Positions 11,420 to 22,935 of a stretch of 64,000 nt of DNA are shown in pieces. The stretch spans positions 8,276,561 to 8,340,560 of the forward strand of contig NC_079898.1 in the NCBI RefSeq assembly GCF_024868665.1. Reading direction: 5' to 3'. Under the pieces are notes generated by a model. It had not been told where the DNA came from. It saw only the letters and a program-made list of their open reading frames with translations, and ran no database searches. This stretch comes from Triplophysa rosa. Lineage: Eukaryota; Chordata; Actinopteri; Cypriniformes; Nemacheilidae. Both the position numbers and the translations under genes were made by a program. Numbering within the stretch: the stretch's first letter is position 1; every line of letters begins with the position of its first letter.

Positions 11420-13010
11420 TCAACGTTGCCCACTAAAATAGATTTTAAGAAGCATACCCAAATCAACTCTGAATGTCCTTCAGCCTCAGTGTGTTTGAGT
11501 GTATGTACTGTATGCTAGAAAACAAAACACAAAGCATTAAAGTCAAGTCGTTTGTCATAGAAACCCAGTCCAAGGAAACCCCCCCCACGTCCCACAGGCT
11601 GTCACTGGAACCCGTGTCACAAGCAGAAAAAGTGAAGTGTTGAAATGCTTCTTTCCCCAAGATTCTTATCAACATAATAGAGCTAAAGCACACGGCGTTA
11701 GCATCTCTCATCATCTCATTCATTCATGTGCTCACTCTTATCCCTGCGGTGCTCAGGAAGAGAGGAAAGACCACCACCTTATCTGTGTTATTCTGAATCA
11801 GTGGGGGACGAGACTTTTACTTCAGTATCTCTCTTTACTCTTTCCTTTCAAAGACCCACATTAACACACAGGTTGTGCAAAGTTTGAATATGGAGGTGTT
11901 GGATGGTTATTATTACTCTGTCCTTCAAAGGCCTGATGTTGATGTAAGTCTCTCTGGAATAAGGGCAGAGAGTGAGGAGGGAGGATGTTGTCGTTTTTGA
12001 AGGGATCGCTGGCAGGGCAGCTGTGTGTTTGGCAGGGTGAATGTCTGGACTTGGTTTTTGATCTGGCTTCTAAAAACGTTTAGAAATCGTATTAACATCT
12101 TAACTTCCTGTGAACCGATATTAATATCTGTTGTGCACATGCAGGCGCAAAAAAACACACAGTTTTTTTATTCACGATTAAAAAGGGACCATAACAGGAT
12201 ACACATATTATTAGAGACACTATACAGTAATATAATATGTCCATAGGCTGCACATCTGCAGTTCTTTGATAAAACAATGGCAATAGGGTTTGAGGACACA
12301 ATGTCTTCTCCATATAAAAAAAGTGCCCAGAATAGCTGGCACAGAGCAGTAGTTTACTAGTTGTTCAGACATTCCCTTTCCCAGCAGCGATCACACATTC
12401 ATTGGCATTCTTACACATACTGCTTATTGAATTAAATCAAGTTGAATTGATTGGAGTTGAGTTGACTGCAAACGCCATAATTTATGTTAATATTTATTCT
12501 GTGTATATTCTATAAGGGTCAATCAATCAGCTGTAATCTAACAAAAATGCAGAATTACCTTCACATACACACCCACTGTGTTCACAGTATACTAATGTCC
12601 CCTGTATTGCCATGGAGATAGTCCGGGTGAATAGCGGGGTGCTAAACACCCCATCACCAAAATCAAGGATCTAGTGTGTGCACGCAGAAAGGGTTACTTT
12701 GCATTTTCATTAGATCAATGCCGATTGTCCCTGACACACAGAGATCTGCATTAACAATGACTTCAGTGAAAGTTTAAATATCATTAGTATGCATGAGCTT
12801 GCATTTCACACCCTCACTAGAGGCCAAGTGCACGTCTGGAGAGAGACGTTTGTGTTTATGGCCTGATTCTCTCTCAATGCTCAGCCATGGCTCAGCAAAC
12901 TTTAAAATTCAAGAATGATGAGTGCAGTCACATTCAAGATATTTGTCATTTAAGTAATAATGGAAGTACTCCCTGAATAAACCAATATGTGTGGTCTAGC
13001 ATGAACTTCT
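11420..13010. other. Non-coding stretch, nothing recognised
   Basis: No gene or clear repeat is visible. Open frames at 11,463-11,723 (-) and 11,925-12,313 (both strands) are short and mutually overlapping. 12,600-12,900 is low in repeats. Confidence 0.4.
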
Positions 13011-13085
13011 ACACAATTCAATTCAGTTTCATTTTTATAGAGCTTTTCACAATGTTTCATTGTTGCAAAGCAGCTTTACAGGAAG
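13011..13085 (-). repeat. LINE-type 3' tail, antisense
   Basis: 'aattcaattcagtttc', 'ttttatagagcttttcacaa' and 'gcaaagcagctttaca' are the reverse complement of a widespread fish non-LTR tail ('tgtaaagctgcttt', 'gaaaagc.ctat', 'ttgaattgaatt'). The same tail is present in sense at 39,078-39,140. Confidence 0.7.
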
Positions 13086-13254
13086 AAAGACAAAAATAAA
13101 CAAAAGTTAGTATTAGTATTAAAATAACAAGGGTGCATCTTTGCTCTTGATTGTTGACGGAGATGGCCTGGGCTGGCGCTGATGATCAGTTAAGTTCACA
13201 GGATCTCGCATGAGAACAGGTTCCCTACACAAGGGTTTTCTTATTTCTTCTACC

Positions 13255-13460
13255 GTAGTTGAATATCTTGTTTGGATATATTGTTTGGACTCAATATTAT
13301 ATACATAACTATGTGTTCAGAGGTGTATGAAGATCTTACATAATGAAGCGTTACGTTTTTATTACCTTAGAATGAGCTATTTCTATCTACATACACCGCG
13401 GGTCCCCTTACATGGAATTGCCCTAAACGGACAAACCGCTTTACATGGCACGTTTCGTAA
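13255..13460 (-). repeat. Fragment of the 'gcggcatctagtgg' element
   Basis: It shares 'ccgcgggtccccttacatgg' in inverted orientation with 'ccatgtaaggggacccgcgg' at about 38,516-38,535, and 'agctatttctatc' with 'gatagacatatct'. It is therefore the second half of the same repeat family, inserted in the opposite direction. Confidence 0.7.
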
Positions 13461-15100
13461 TTTTGCATGCTAACAAACTCTGACCAGTGTACTGGGCACG
13501 CTGTAGAGCAGTCCTTTTAGTTGTTTGATTTCATTTCTTATCTTGATCTTTAGTCAAGTAAACTTTTGAGTCATCCTACATTGCTGTTTGTGGCTACAGG
13601 ATGACCCCAAACAAACATTCTGAAAACCGCATGCATATTTGTGGTAAAATAGAGATCAAGCTTCAATAATATGTGGTTACTGGAATGTGCAGAGGAATTT
13701 ATCAGTAGAAATAAATGAAAGGTTCGTTTAAATAAAACTATTATTATTATTTTTACCCACCAGTCTTTGTGGACTCTGGGATAACACACGTAAAAGAGTC
13801 AGTCGGTTTTAACAGAACGTGAGGGTTAAGACAACAGCATGTCGTTCTGCAGGCCGAAATTCATAGCACAACTGTTACGCTGGTGACTGGCTATGGTGGG
13901 ACGTTATGTATGTAATTTATGTAAATAGCCAGTTTGAGTTTCAGCATGAGAAAAGATACTGGATAGGAAATATTCCTGGGATAGGGAATGTTGTCAGGAC
14001 ATTTGGGACTGAGAGTGAGAAAAACACGGCCCAGACAGACAGACAGAGAGATGATATGTGTGTGGGTGGTTGTGTGTGTGGGGGAGAGCGAGAGAGGAAA
14101 AGCTTTAGTGGCATATGTTGCTGTCTGTCTCTTATTTAATCCCTACATTTTCCCCCTTTCTCTTTCCCACGTTCTGAGTGTTAATTGATAAAAACAGTGA
14201 GGGAATCTGACCTTGTGACTGAACGCCTCCAGCTCACCATTGTGTGTGTGTGTGCGTGTGTGAGAGCGTGTGTGTGTTGTGATGCTGGACAGAAATGTTA
14301 AGTCTATTCTGCATCCTCTTGTGTTGGGCCCTGGTGTGTCATGAGGTATAAACATGACAAGTTTACATAATCCAACATTAAGAACAACAAAACCTTCAAA
14401 GGTATTAAGAAATATGAGTATAGCAGAACGGAATTCTGAAAATCATGCGACTGCATTTTAAACATAAAACCCTACTGTTTATACAAGCAACTCTAAACAC
14501 AAGATGAAAGAAATCATCACTCAACTCATCTTCAAAATAATTTTTGTCGATGTTTACTTGGAGATATGTCAGTGGTCTTAGCCATTATACTGATACATAT
14601 TTTTTATTGAAAAGCCTATTGTGCGCTGTCATCACCAATAAGTAGTGTCTGATAAAAGGAGGGTACACAAGAAAATGTATTATTCCATTGTTGTCATAAC
14701 ATCGCCGCTATCCTGTTACATTGAGAATAAAATGCTTGTACTGGGCCACTGATTTGGGTGCAATCCTCTTGTGGGTCTCCTTTAAAATATATATGTTTGA
14801 AATGATCAAAAGATTCTAAGTAATACACCAGTAAAATAAGAATGTACTACTTGCAATAATATTGTATGAGTAACAAAGTAAAATCTTTTTTTGCTAAAGC
14901 TCTTAGCTTTAGGGTTGTCCCCTTCAAGCATGACAGCAGTGATCACTTTAAAGTATCCTTGTAAAGAAAACGAAGCACATTCTTCCAAATTGTGTCTTCC
15001 ACAAGACAAAAAAACAACAAAAAGGTTTGATAAGGGTTTGTAAAATCATGGCAAACTATTTCTGGGTGCCCTATCCCATAACGTGTAGAAAATGATGTAG
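13461..15100. other. Non-coding stretch with short GT tracts
   Basis: No gene recognised. Short (GT)n runs lie at about 14,057-14,080 and 14,241-14,278. The rest is AT-rich with no clear repeat unit. Confidence 0.45.
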
Positions 15101-15103
15101 TAC

Positions 15104-15690
15104 CTTTAAAGGGGTCATATGGCATGAATACATGTTTTTCTGTGTCTTTGGTGTGTTATAAGTTGTCCATGCATGTATTAGACACGTAAAATTGCACAAA
15201 TGAAAGTGTGGGAACAAAAGATGCATTCTATATAAAAGCGAATGCTCACCCAGACCTGCCTGAAACGCCTCGTGTAACCACACCCCCACAAATCTATGTA
15301 ACTTCGTAACATGATTTGACTAAGACCGCCCAAATCTGCACGTAGTTAAGGTGGGCGTAATTGTAACTCTCATTGTATCGTCTGTCAGTACAATTGCTTT
15401 GGAACCTGATGTTCCGAATATGGTAAGAGGCGTTACATTTCTGTCACACGCTTGCAGTATTCGACCAATCCCTACGCACTGGTTAACTGTCCAATCATAG
15501 CACACCTCGCTTTTCAGAGCGATGAGCTTTGTAAAAAATCTGCTCGTTTCAGAGAGGCGGGGCAAAGAGGAGATACAAACATGCACGGTATGTGGAAAAT
15601 ACAGCGTTTTTTAAACTTAAATGGTGTATACACATTGCGTTACATCTAAAACAAACCATAATATTCGTTTTAGCCATGGAATATGACTAG
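15104..15690. mobile_element. 587-bp TIR element, 'ggggtcatat' family
   Basis: It begins 'ttaaaggggtcatatggcat' and ends 'ccatggaatatgacta'; the ends pair as imperfect inverted repeats of about 17 bp. The interior has 'cacacccccac', 'gaccgcccaaatctgcacg' and 'gaggcggggcaaag', which fit a common cyprinid non-autonomous element. An 88-codon minus-strand frame (15,320-15,586) inside it is not taken as a gene. Confidence 0.7.
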
Positions 15691-17097
15691 ATGAATAATG
15701 TATTTTATCCTGAGTGAAATAGTGTTTGCATCCATCGACCTGAAGTCATTCAATCAACTGAACCACTACAAAAACACAAATGCTTTTGAAACAAAAGTGC
15801 CGGGCTGAGCAGGGTTAGACCTGTTGCAGATGGACAGACACAGTCAGGCTGCTGGTGTGGGGCTGGGGTAACCAGTAAAACCACTAATTGGTGCAATCAT
15901 AGAATAAGTGCACTAAATCCAAGCCATTATGTCTGCAACGACAGGAAATTGAGTCTTAGGTTTTACAGCTGAAATGACAAACGGACACATTTAATGAAAT
16001 TACAAGGACTTATTTATGAACGTGCATTTTCACACACACAAGCAATTGTGAAAGTATGTCTTCCAGCACTATCCTCACTGTCTGTATGCTATTGTCAGCC
16101 ATTCAGAATACTGTACATGGCCAAACCCAAGCTGATCTATATCCTGAGAAGCAGAAATGGACAAATAAGGCTTTTGCTCGGCTGCAATGGAGTTTCCCCC
16201 TATCGTATAAATCACGAGGGTCAAGTTTCTCTCCTATGGATATCCAAGGCTACAAAGCGAGTATGAAACTTCCAATGCTATGGTAATCTTTTCATGTCAT
16301 TCCAGCACAGTGGGGAGTTACAGGAATTCCCCCTGTCTCTGGCTGTGTAGGGGACTCATTCATACTCAATAGGGCTTTTGTTGACCCCTTGCCTGCACAC
16401 CCCCCGCCCCACCATCAGCCCCCTCCACGGACAGGGAGAGAGAGGGACCATCCTGCCTGGACTCATCCTTAGTGGTCCGTAAGCCCCCTCCTCTTGCTTT
16501 TCATATGTTAAAGCCTTCCAAGTGGCTTTACCACTCTCCTCCTCCTCTGCCCTCGATTAGTAATCTGCTGTGCCCCTGGTAACCGCTTCTGCCTCACTAA
16601 ACCTGCCCCGGCAACTGCTTTTGACACCCAATCAGTTCAGGTTCAAATGGGCACGGTCCAGATTCAAGAGGTGGGAACGGGAAAGAGGGGGATGCCAAAC
16701 GATGGTCCACATGTGCAATTGTCAAACACATTTTTTTGTCAAAGAATATGTAAAAGCAGACCTACAGATGAAACATTCTTTAAAACATCTCTTTCTGGTT
16801 TCCATCATGTTGTTCATCCAATTGCACAAGAGTTGTGTAAGGCTGCACGTCCCCGGCAGCGGGGATGGCACACACAGAAATCAGGCTAAATTAATACTGT
16901 CTTTTACTCGGGATCACATTTGCATGTGAATTCATTTTGTAGGCGCTTCCATCGCTGCCAGTAAGCTACTCCGCAGTGCTTCTCAATGCGAGAGCCAAAC
17001 CTCGCCAAGCTCTTTCAGCTGGGAACAGGACTCTTCGTCCATGAATATGCATGAGCCGTAGGGAGCAGAGTTTTCTCACAGTTAAGCAGAAGAACCT

Positions 17098-17098
<1 letters not shown>
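15691..17098. other. Low-repeat stretch, possible conserved non-coding DNA
   Basis: No coding exon was identified. 16,290-16,650 is pyrimidine-rich, GC-balanced and free of visible repeats, with a 'ccaatcag' CCAAT-box core near 16,628. Function unknown. Confidence 0.35.

Positions 17099-17142
<44 letters not shown>
17099..17142. repeat. (GA)n microsatellite
   Basis: About 21 uninterrupted AG units. Confidence 0.97.
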
Positions 17143-17143
<1 letters not shown>

Positions 17144-17149
17144 CATTTG

Positions 17150-18055
17150 GAAATCACTTCAGGTGGAAACTGAGTTCTTTTGAGGGGATCCTACTTCATA
17201 AAGAGCCACCTACACCACAGGCTAACATTAAGTTAACATTACTGGCTGATTTAGATGTTAGGCCAGCTCGGGATGTTCTCCTTTGAAGTGCCTGAATGTA
17301 TATGATGATCTCCTTAACATGCAAGCAGTGTTATGCCACGTGAAATTGAAAGAGAGATCGGGGTGTTTTGAAACGGCGCAGCTGAAAGCATTCTTTAGAT
17401 TTGTACTCTCTACAAAATGCTCTTTTAAAGAAGTCATTGACAATCACTGAAAAAGTGATAAAAGTTTTAAAATAAAAAGGTGGTTGGATACATGAATGGT
17501 GTAGATCTTGAATGAGTCATGGCCATCTGGAACTCTTCATTAAACATTCGACCAGTAAAACATGGCATTGGGTTGGTCTGGCTTGCAAGGGAAAGCACTT
17601 TTGATGAAACCAGACCAGATCCTTGACCCTGGTAGGATCATATGACTAATCCTGGCTTCATTCTTTGGCATTACAATGTTTATAGTCCGGCTACAATAAC
17701 TTTTAATGGAACACTTTGAGTGAGTAAAGCTTGATTCAATACAAAACTGAATTAATATTCATTGCAAGCATTTTTAACATGCTTTAGTCAGATTTACTGT
17801 GACTCATGTACGTGTCATAACATTTCTTTTCGAGAACCACAATTACATACCCTCACCCAAATTCCTGTTTTCTAGCTCTTAAACTCTTCACCTGTTCTTA
17901 GTGTCATTCACATGCTTTTAGCAAATTTAGTATGACTTGTGAACAATTTGTGATGAAATAAAATGCTGTTTTATTTTGACTCAAACAAAACACTTCATTC
18001 TGATTTGGATGCGTCACATTCAAAGCCTTTGTAAAGTGCTGCATACATAAGACTC
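17150..18055. other. Non-coding stretch, nothing recognised
   Basis: No gene or repeat that I can name. Confidence 0.4.
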
Positions 18056-18059
18056 AGTA

Positions 18060-18356
18060 TTAAACGATGAGTTCTCCCAAAAGTAAAAATTCTGTCAGCA
18101 TTTATGCACCCTTATATCATTCACAACACGTGTGTGACTCTTTCTTCTGTGGAACACAAAAGAAGATCTTTTGAGAAATGTCTCTGTGTCCATACAATAG
18201 AAGTCAATGGGGGTCAGTGTTGTTTGGCTAGCAACATTCTTCAAAATATCTTCTTTTGTGTTCTGCAGAAGAAAGAAAGTCATTCCAGTTTGGAATGACA
18301 CGAGGGCGAGTACACGATGAAAGAGTTTTCATTTTGGGGTGAACTGTTGCTTTAAG
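18060..18356. repeat. Palindromic foldback MITE
   Basis: It runs from 'taaacgatgagttctccc' to 'ggggtgaactgttgcttta'. Arms pair: 'ctttcttctgtggaacacaa' with 'ttgtgttctgcagaagaaag', and 'aagaagatcttttgag' with 'ttcaaaatatcttctt'. The loop carries 'catacaatagaagtcaatgg'. Confidence 0.85.
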
Positions 18357-18760
18357 AGATAGTTTTGATGTTTCTTGGAAAGAGAAAGGCTAATCAACTG
18401 TATTACTTGAGTTTTTCTGCGTTTTACACAACCAGCTTCATGCCATGCATACTGACTTGATATGGCACTTCCACAGTACTTTCTCATGCTGGTACATACA
18501 ATGCATATTTTCTAGACGAACCCACATGCTAATGTTCAGCACCACACACATACATGCATGCAGTCATACACGTACACAATGGGGGTTTGTCATTAAAGGG
18601 GAAGTCAAGTTATATGCTGAGTGCATGGTTTGTTAGGAGGAATGCAGTGAAACAGGAGCTCACGTCTGGCCGTTGTATGTTGAGCAGGACCCTTCAACCA
18701 CTGATATTGAAAAATGTGTTTAACCACATCACACACACACACATAACCAGCAGATACGGT

Positions 18761-19040
18761 CTGGGTAAAAAAAGGAAAATTCTTACATTTTTTCACCCTC
18801 ATGCCATTGCAAACCTATTTTACTTTTGTTCATTGGTTTAAAAGAAGATATTTTGAGAAATGTCTCAGTGGTTTTGTGTCCATACAATGGAAGTCAATGC
18901 TGGCCAATGTTGTTTGGTTACCAACATTCTTCAAAATATCTTCTTTTGTGTTCTGCAGAAGAAAGAAAGTCATACAGGATTAAAAGGCATAAAGGTGAGT
19001 ACATGATGACAGAATTTTCATTTTGGAGTGAACTATCCCT
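18761..19040. repeat. Palindromic foldback MITE, neighbour copy
   Basis: Starts 'ctgggtaaaaaaagg' and ends 'ggagtgaactatccct'. Its right half is almost the same as that of the copy 400 bp upstream, including 'acattcttcaaaatatcttc' and 'tgttctgcagaagaaagaaa'. A short (CA)n at about 18,730-18,743 precedes it. Confidence 0.85.
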
Positions 19041-19059
19041 AAACTTGGTTGGTAAATAA

Positions 19060-19760
19060 GACCCACTTTTCACTATTGAACTCTCAACTGAATCTTGATT
19101 CCTAATCCACTTGCCCTTTTCTTGCAGTTGTTTTTATGGTGCTGTGGTTTCCTGTATGCCTCATCTCGCTGGAGCTCCGGACCGGGATGCTCCATTGGCA
19201 TGGCAACAACCATGGACCCGTACCGAATACCGCAGGCTCCATTGGCTAGTCGTTCTGGCTGGCAGGGGAAAAGAGTAGTGGGGGGACAGTTTGGCGGAAT
19301 GAAGTGGTTTGGGTTGAAACGAGACCCCAGAACCCTGCCTCTCACCCATATATCCCCACACCCTAATGACTATATGTGGTAGGTTGACCCGGTTCTGGCT
19401 TGGGGCTAGTGGGCAGCAGTGAGACATGCTAACCGCTTTCCCATGGCCTAGCAAACAGAGCCCCGTCATTATACTTTAATATCCCATAATATATCCCCTC
19501 TGCATACCCTCAAAGGGGCTGAGATAGAGGGATTCTGTCCCTGCCACTAATAACACAGGATACCTAATATCCCCTTCCCTTAATGTGCGCTCCGACCAGA
19601 ACACATAGCTGCCTTCAACTCCCCTCTGTCCGCTAAATATGGGCATGAGAGAAATTCCATCAACAATCAGCCGTGTAGCTGCCGCTGCGTTCCCTGTAAC
19701 AAGGCCCAAATGATTGCAGTTTAGTTTTACAGCTCTCTCAATGGGCTAATAAAGTTGTTT
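19060..19760. other. Low-repeat block with possible exon-like frame
   Basis: On the + strand a pyrimidine tract and 'cttgcag' (acceptor-like, AG at 19,126-19,127) precede an open frame of 84 codons that ends at TAG 19,380-19,382. It contains the peptide stretch 'VVGGQFGGMKWFGLKRDPR'. The downstream part (19,480-19,760) is also repeat-free with short ordered motifs such as 'aacaaggcccaaatgattgc'. The block could be conserved non-coding DNA or a terminal exon. No protein family was recognised, and no splice donor is needed if the exon is terminal. Confidence 0.3.
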
Positions 19761-20189
19761 TGGCTTTTTTAGGCGAGCTGGAATGTGTGTTATGTCATAG
19801 TTGTGAGTTTTGTTTATATAGACAAGCAGGCGGCACTGCCATCGGAACAGAACCCAGGCAGGTTGTTTTGATGTATCAGAGCGCTGTTTACTAGCATGTG
19901 TATATGGTTTACAAACACACATGTGTATGTATTCTTCAAAACTATGCAGCAAAATATAAGTGATTGTAAGGTACATGACCTGTCAAAGGTTTAGGGTCTC
20001 TTCACTAAAATAAAATAAAAACCTTTTGATCTGAAGGTGTAGGCTTAAATGTTTGAACTTAGACCAAATATAATTGTGCCAATATTCATTTCTTTCATTA
20101 CAAAACTAGAACCTCATAAAAATGCTTATTAAATGGATGACTTGGGCCAAATAATGAAGAAAGGCACTCCTTCAATACTTAAGCATCCT

Positions 20190-20406
20190 AGTTTGTTGAA
20201 TGCTGTGTACTGTGATTTATATTGTGTCACGTTTTTCTTTTGCACTAAATGTTGTACTTGCACAGATTTGCACATGTGCACTTTATGTAGTCTGTGTGTT
20301 TACTGTATGTCACCTTGGTCCTGGGGAAACGTTGTTTCGTTTCACTGTGTACTGCACTGTATATTGTTGAAATGACAATAAAAGCCACTTGAACTTGAAC
20401 TTGATA
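20190..20406 (+). mobile_element. 5'-truncated LINE 3' end
   Basis: Contains 'ccttggtcctggggaaacgt', 'tgtttcgtttcactgtgtac' and 'gaaatgacaataaaagcc', and closes with 'acttgaacttgaacttga', a short tandem tail. This is the typical 3' end of a fish L2/Rex-type non-LTR element. No coding part remains. The clade is uncertain. Confidence 0.7.
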
Positions 20407-20491
20407 CCTCAAGAATCTGGTTGATAAAATACAAAGAAAAGAATAGAATTTCTGCCAAATAGGGAAAGAGTCACTACTGAAGATGCTAAAA

Positions 20492-21057
20492 TGTGACCAT
20501 GGACCACAAAACCAGTCAGTCATAAGGGTAATTTTTTATTTGTTAGGATAGGACAATAATTGGCCAAGATACAACTATTTCAAAATCTAAGGGTGCAAAA
20601 AACAAAAATACAGAGAAAATCACTTTTAAATTTGTCCATCAGAGGCGCCGTAGCAGGCCATTGCAAAGAAACAGGTTTATTTCAACGCTTTCTATCGGCT
20701 TACCGCTGTAATGACATTGTGGAGAATAGATGAGCTCGCAAGCAGAAATTCTAAGCCTTACATAGATACCAAACTTGAGTGGGTAATTCTCAAAGAGCGG
20801 GCAGCAGCGAGTGAAATTTAGGCGTGTTTATGGTCATTTTTATTCGTGATTTTGCTGCATCCACTTAAGAAAATAAAGTTTTTATATATTTAAGTTAGGA
20901 AATTTACAAAATATCTTCTTGGAACATGGTCTTTACTTAATATCCTAATGATTTTTGTCATAAATGAAAAACAATATTTTTGACCAATACAATGTTATTG
21001 GCTGTCGCTACAAATATCCCTGTGCTACTTATGGCTGGTTTTGTGGTCCTGGGTCAC
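20492..21057. mobile_element. TIR element 'tgtgacc..ggaccacaaaacc', interrupted
   Basis: The left end 'tgtgaccatggaccacaaaa' pairs with the right end 'ttttgtggtcctgggtcac'. Inside, 'ggataggacaataattggcc' and 'aggaaatttacaaaatatct' are hallmark blocks of an abundant fish repeat. Unrelated sequence at about 20,641-20,868 ('aggcgccgtagcaggcc' onward) splits the element. Confidence 0.75.
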
Positions 21058-21610
21058 TCCTGGAAGATGTAGGCTGAACTAAAGCACGTGCGCACCCATT
21101 GCCAACAAAACACAGACATCAGCTTCACTCACCACATGCGGTTCATGTCCGGCATCTTTTAGCTTTGGGACGGCTCCATATATCAATTTCAAACGATCTC
21201 CAAATCCAGCGTTATATCCACCGTTTATATAACACTCATCACCCAAATGCAGTGAACAAACAAACACCTGAACTTTGCGAAAGTATGCGCTCTCTCTCTC
21301 CTGCACACAAGTGAAAGTGACGTCTGCACATGCTCCTTCTCCTGCTCTCCTTGTTGCCGCGTGCTTTTCCGGGAGAATTGTCCAATAAGGGACTAAGAAA
21401 ACTTGTTACGAAACAGTTTTATATGTTCGAAAAAACCTTTCCGAAACCTGTACGATCGCTGGGGGAGTGTATCGAGCACAGAAATACTACGTAATACGCC
21501 CAACTCGTTTTTTGACAAGTTGACCATGTTAAGCATGAGAAGACAGCACGTTTAACACGTTGTAAAGAAGTCAGAATGCATGACACACCATTGCAGTACC
21601 CCTTTAACTA
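21058..21610 (-). repeat. Repeat carrying a THAP exon remnant
   Basis: Read on the minus strand it starts 'ttaaaggggtactgcaatgg' at about 21,607. It continues past a GC-richer segment to the THAP exon (separate entry) and ends near 21,060 against the TIR element. The block at 20,641-20,868 may be its displaced continuation. It is probably derived from a DNA transposon or a multicopy gene. The family is not identified. Confidence 0.45.
21133..21300 (-). pseudogene. THAP-type zinc-finger exon remnant
   Basis: A 168-bp (56-codon) open exon on the minus strand is bounded by an acceptor-like 'cttgtgtgcag' (AG at about 21,301-21,302) and a donor-like 'gtgagt' (from 21,132 downward). It starts and ends in phase 0. 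The peptide has the order expected of the C-terminal half of a THAP C2CH zinc finger: 'VFVCSLH' (Cys and His ligands), a Gly/aromatic middle, a Leu-Lys-Leu, then 'GAVPKL', matching the signature Ala-Val-Pro. The N-terminal half, with the first two cysteines, is not in this exon; no such exon was found upstream. THAP domains bind DNA in P-element/Kolobok-type transposases and in host THAP proteins. Here it sits in repeats, so a transposon or retired gene copy is more likely than a live gene. No in-frame stop lies in the exon itself. Confidence 0.5.
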
Positions 21611-21690
21611 TTTAAATCAATAAAATATACGAGGAGGTTCTTGACCATCTATGTTATGCAATGTTCTTCATTTCATATGTATGACAAAAT

Positions 21691-21692
<2 letters not shown>

Positions 21693-21763
<71 letters not shown>

Positions 21764-21797
21764 GCGTGTGCGTGTGCGTGTGCGTGCGTGTGTGTGT
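21693..21797. repeat. (GT)n / (GTGTGC)n microsatellite
   Basis: A pure GT run from 21,693 to about 21,758 turns into GTGTGC-type units, with some GTGC, to 21,797. Both strands read open as Cys-Val or His-Thr repeats, which are not genes. Confidence 0.97.
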
Positions 21798-21799
21798 AT

Positions 21800-22845
21800 G
21801 CGCTAGCAGCAAAGATAGCTCTTGCGTATCGGGTGTCGTGGAGTCTGGCCACGTTGAAGAGCTCCATTCAAAGAGAATACAGCTGATAAGAGCCCATCTG
21901 ATGAATTCAGTCTCTGTTCGGAGATCGTGTGTGTGGAGCAGAAAAAAGAGACGGAATCTCTATCTGCTCTCTGTTCTGTGTGAGAAAGCAGTGGGCGAAG
22001 CAATGGGGTAGGGGGGCTCAGTTTTTCTGGTACCCTGAAGGCCAACACATTTTAATTAGACGGATTAGCTTAAAGGAGGGAGATCAGAGACTTCTCAGTG
22101 CTTTCAACATTCATGAAATAACAATCATCTGTTGATTCACGTTTCTTCAAGAAGGTTCGATGGGCCTACATTGATAGTTCTTTAGCTAGCGCTGAAAAGG
22201 CAGAGGAAACTTCAGTGAGAGGCATTAGCCCATAAGAGATGTAGATTCCCAGGTTGGCACACACGGACAACGGACATATTAAATGTATTACTCATCGTGA
22301 AAGCTGTTGAAATAAATTAGCAGCTGTCTCTGTTAAACCGTTCGGGAATTGCATGGGAACTGGAGGAGCTGTGGAACTGTTGCTTTTTTCGTCCGCATAA
22401 CAGATTATTAAGAAGACATAAACTACATCTGGTGTGTTTTAGCAACATTACTAAAAGAGGCAAGGACTAATCCTTTAGAACAAACAAGTGTCTAATAAAT
22501 CACATTGTTCCGGTTATTTCAGAGTCATGTGTTGATTATGTCAGGTGTAAAACTTTCTTGAAGGACTCTAGGTGCATCATCACAGACTTTTGGGTGAAGG
22601 TTCAAAAGATGTTCTCTCTGGATGACGAGGAACAGATGCTTAGTGATCCTATTACCACATGCTTACATCTTACACAACACACCAAAAGATCCAAAATAAG
22701 ATCAGGACAAAACAATCAGAATTAACATGTCACTGAAATCACAGGCTCTCCTACGGAAGGACACGTATTATATACATGAAATGTTAGATAAAATATAGTT
22801 GATTGTGAAGGACCTTTCTATAGAAAAATAGAAAATGTTTAAAAA
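21800..22845. other. Non-coding stretch, nothing recognised
   Basis: Mixed sequence without a recognisable exon or repeat. Frames at 21,803-22,135 overlap on both strands and have no motif. Confidence 0.4.
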
Positions 22846-22854
22846 ATCTTGTAC

Positions 22855-22935
22855 AAGGTGAAACCAGCATATCCACAAAAATCTTAGCTGGTGAACCTGG
22901 TTGATCAACATGGTCTTTCCTGATGAAGCTGGTGA
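22855..22935. repeat. Fragment of the 'accagc/gctggt' foldback repeat
   Basis: 'aaaccagcatatccac', 'ttagctggtgaacctggttg' and 'tgaagctggtgatgaag' have the same word content as the hairpin repeat at 30,331-30,455. Confidence 0.45.

Noticed and set aside
21641..21886. Open frames of Cys-Val and His-Thr repeats
   Set aside because: They are translations of GT/CA microsatellite; the same holds near 36,229-36,786 and 49,752-50,201.
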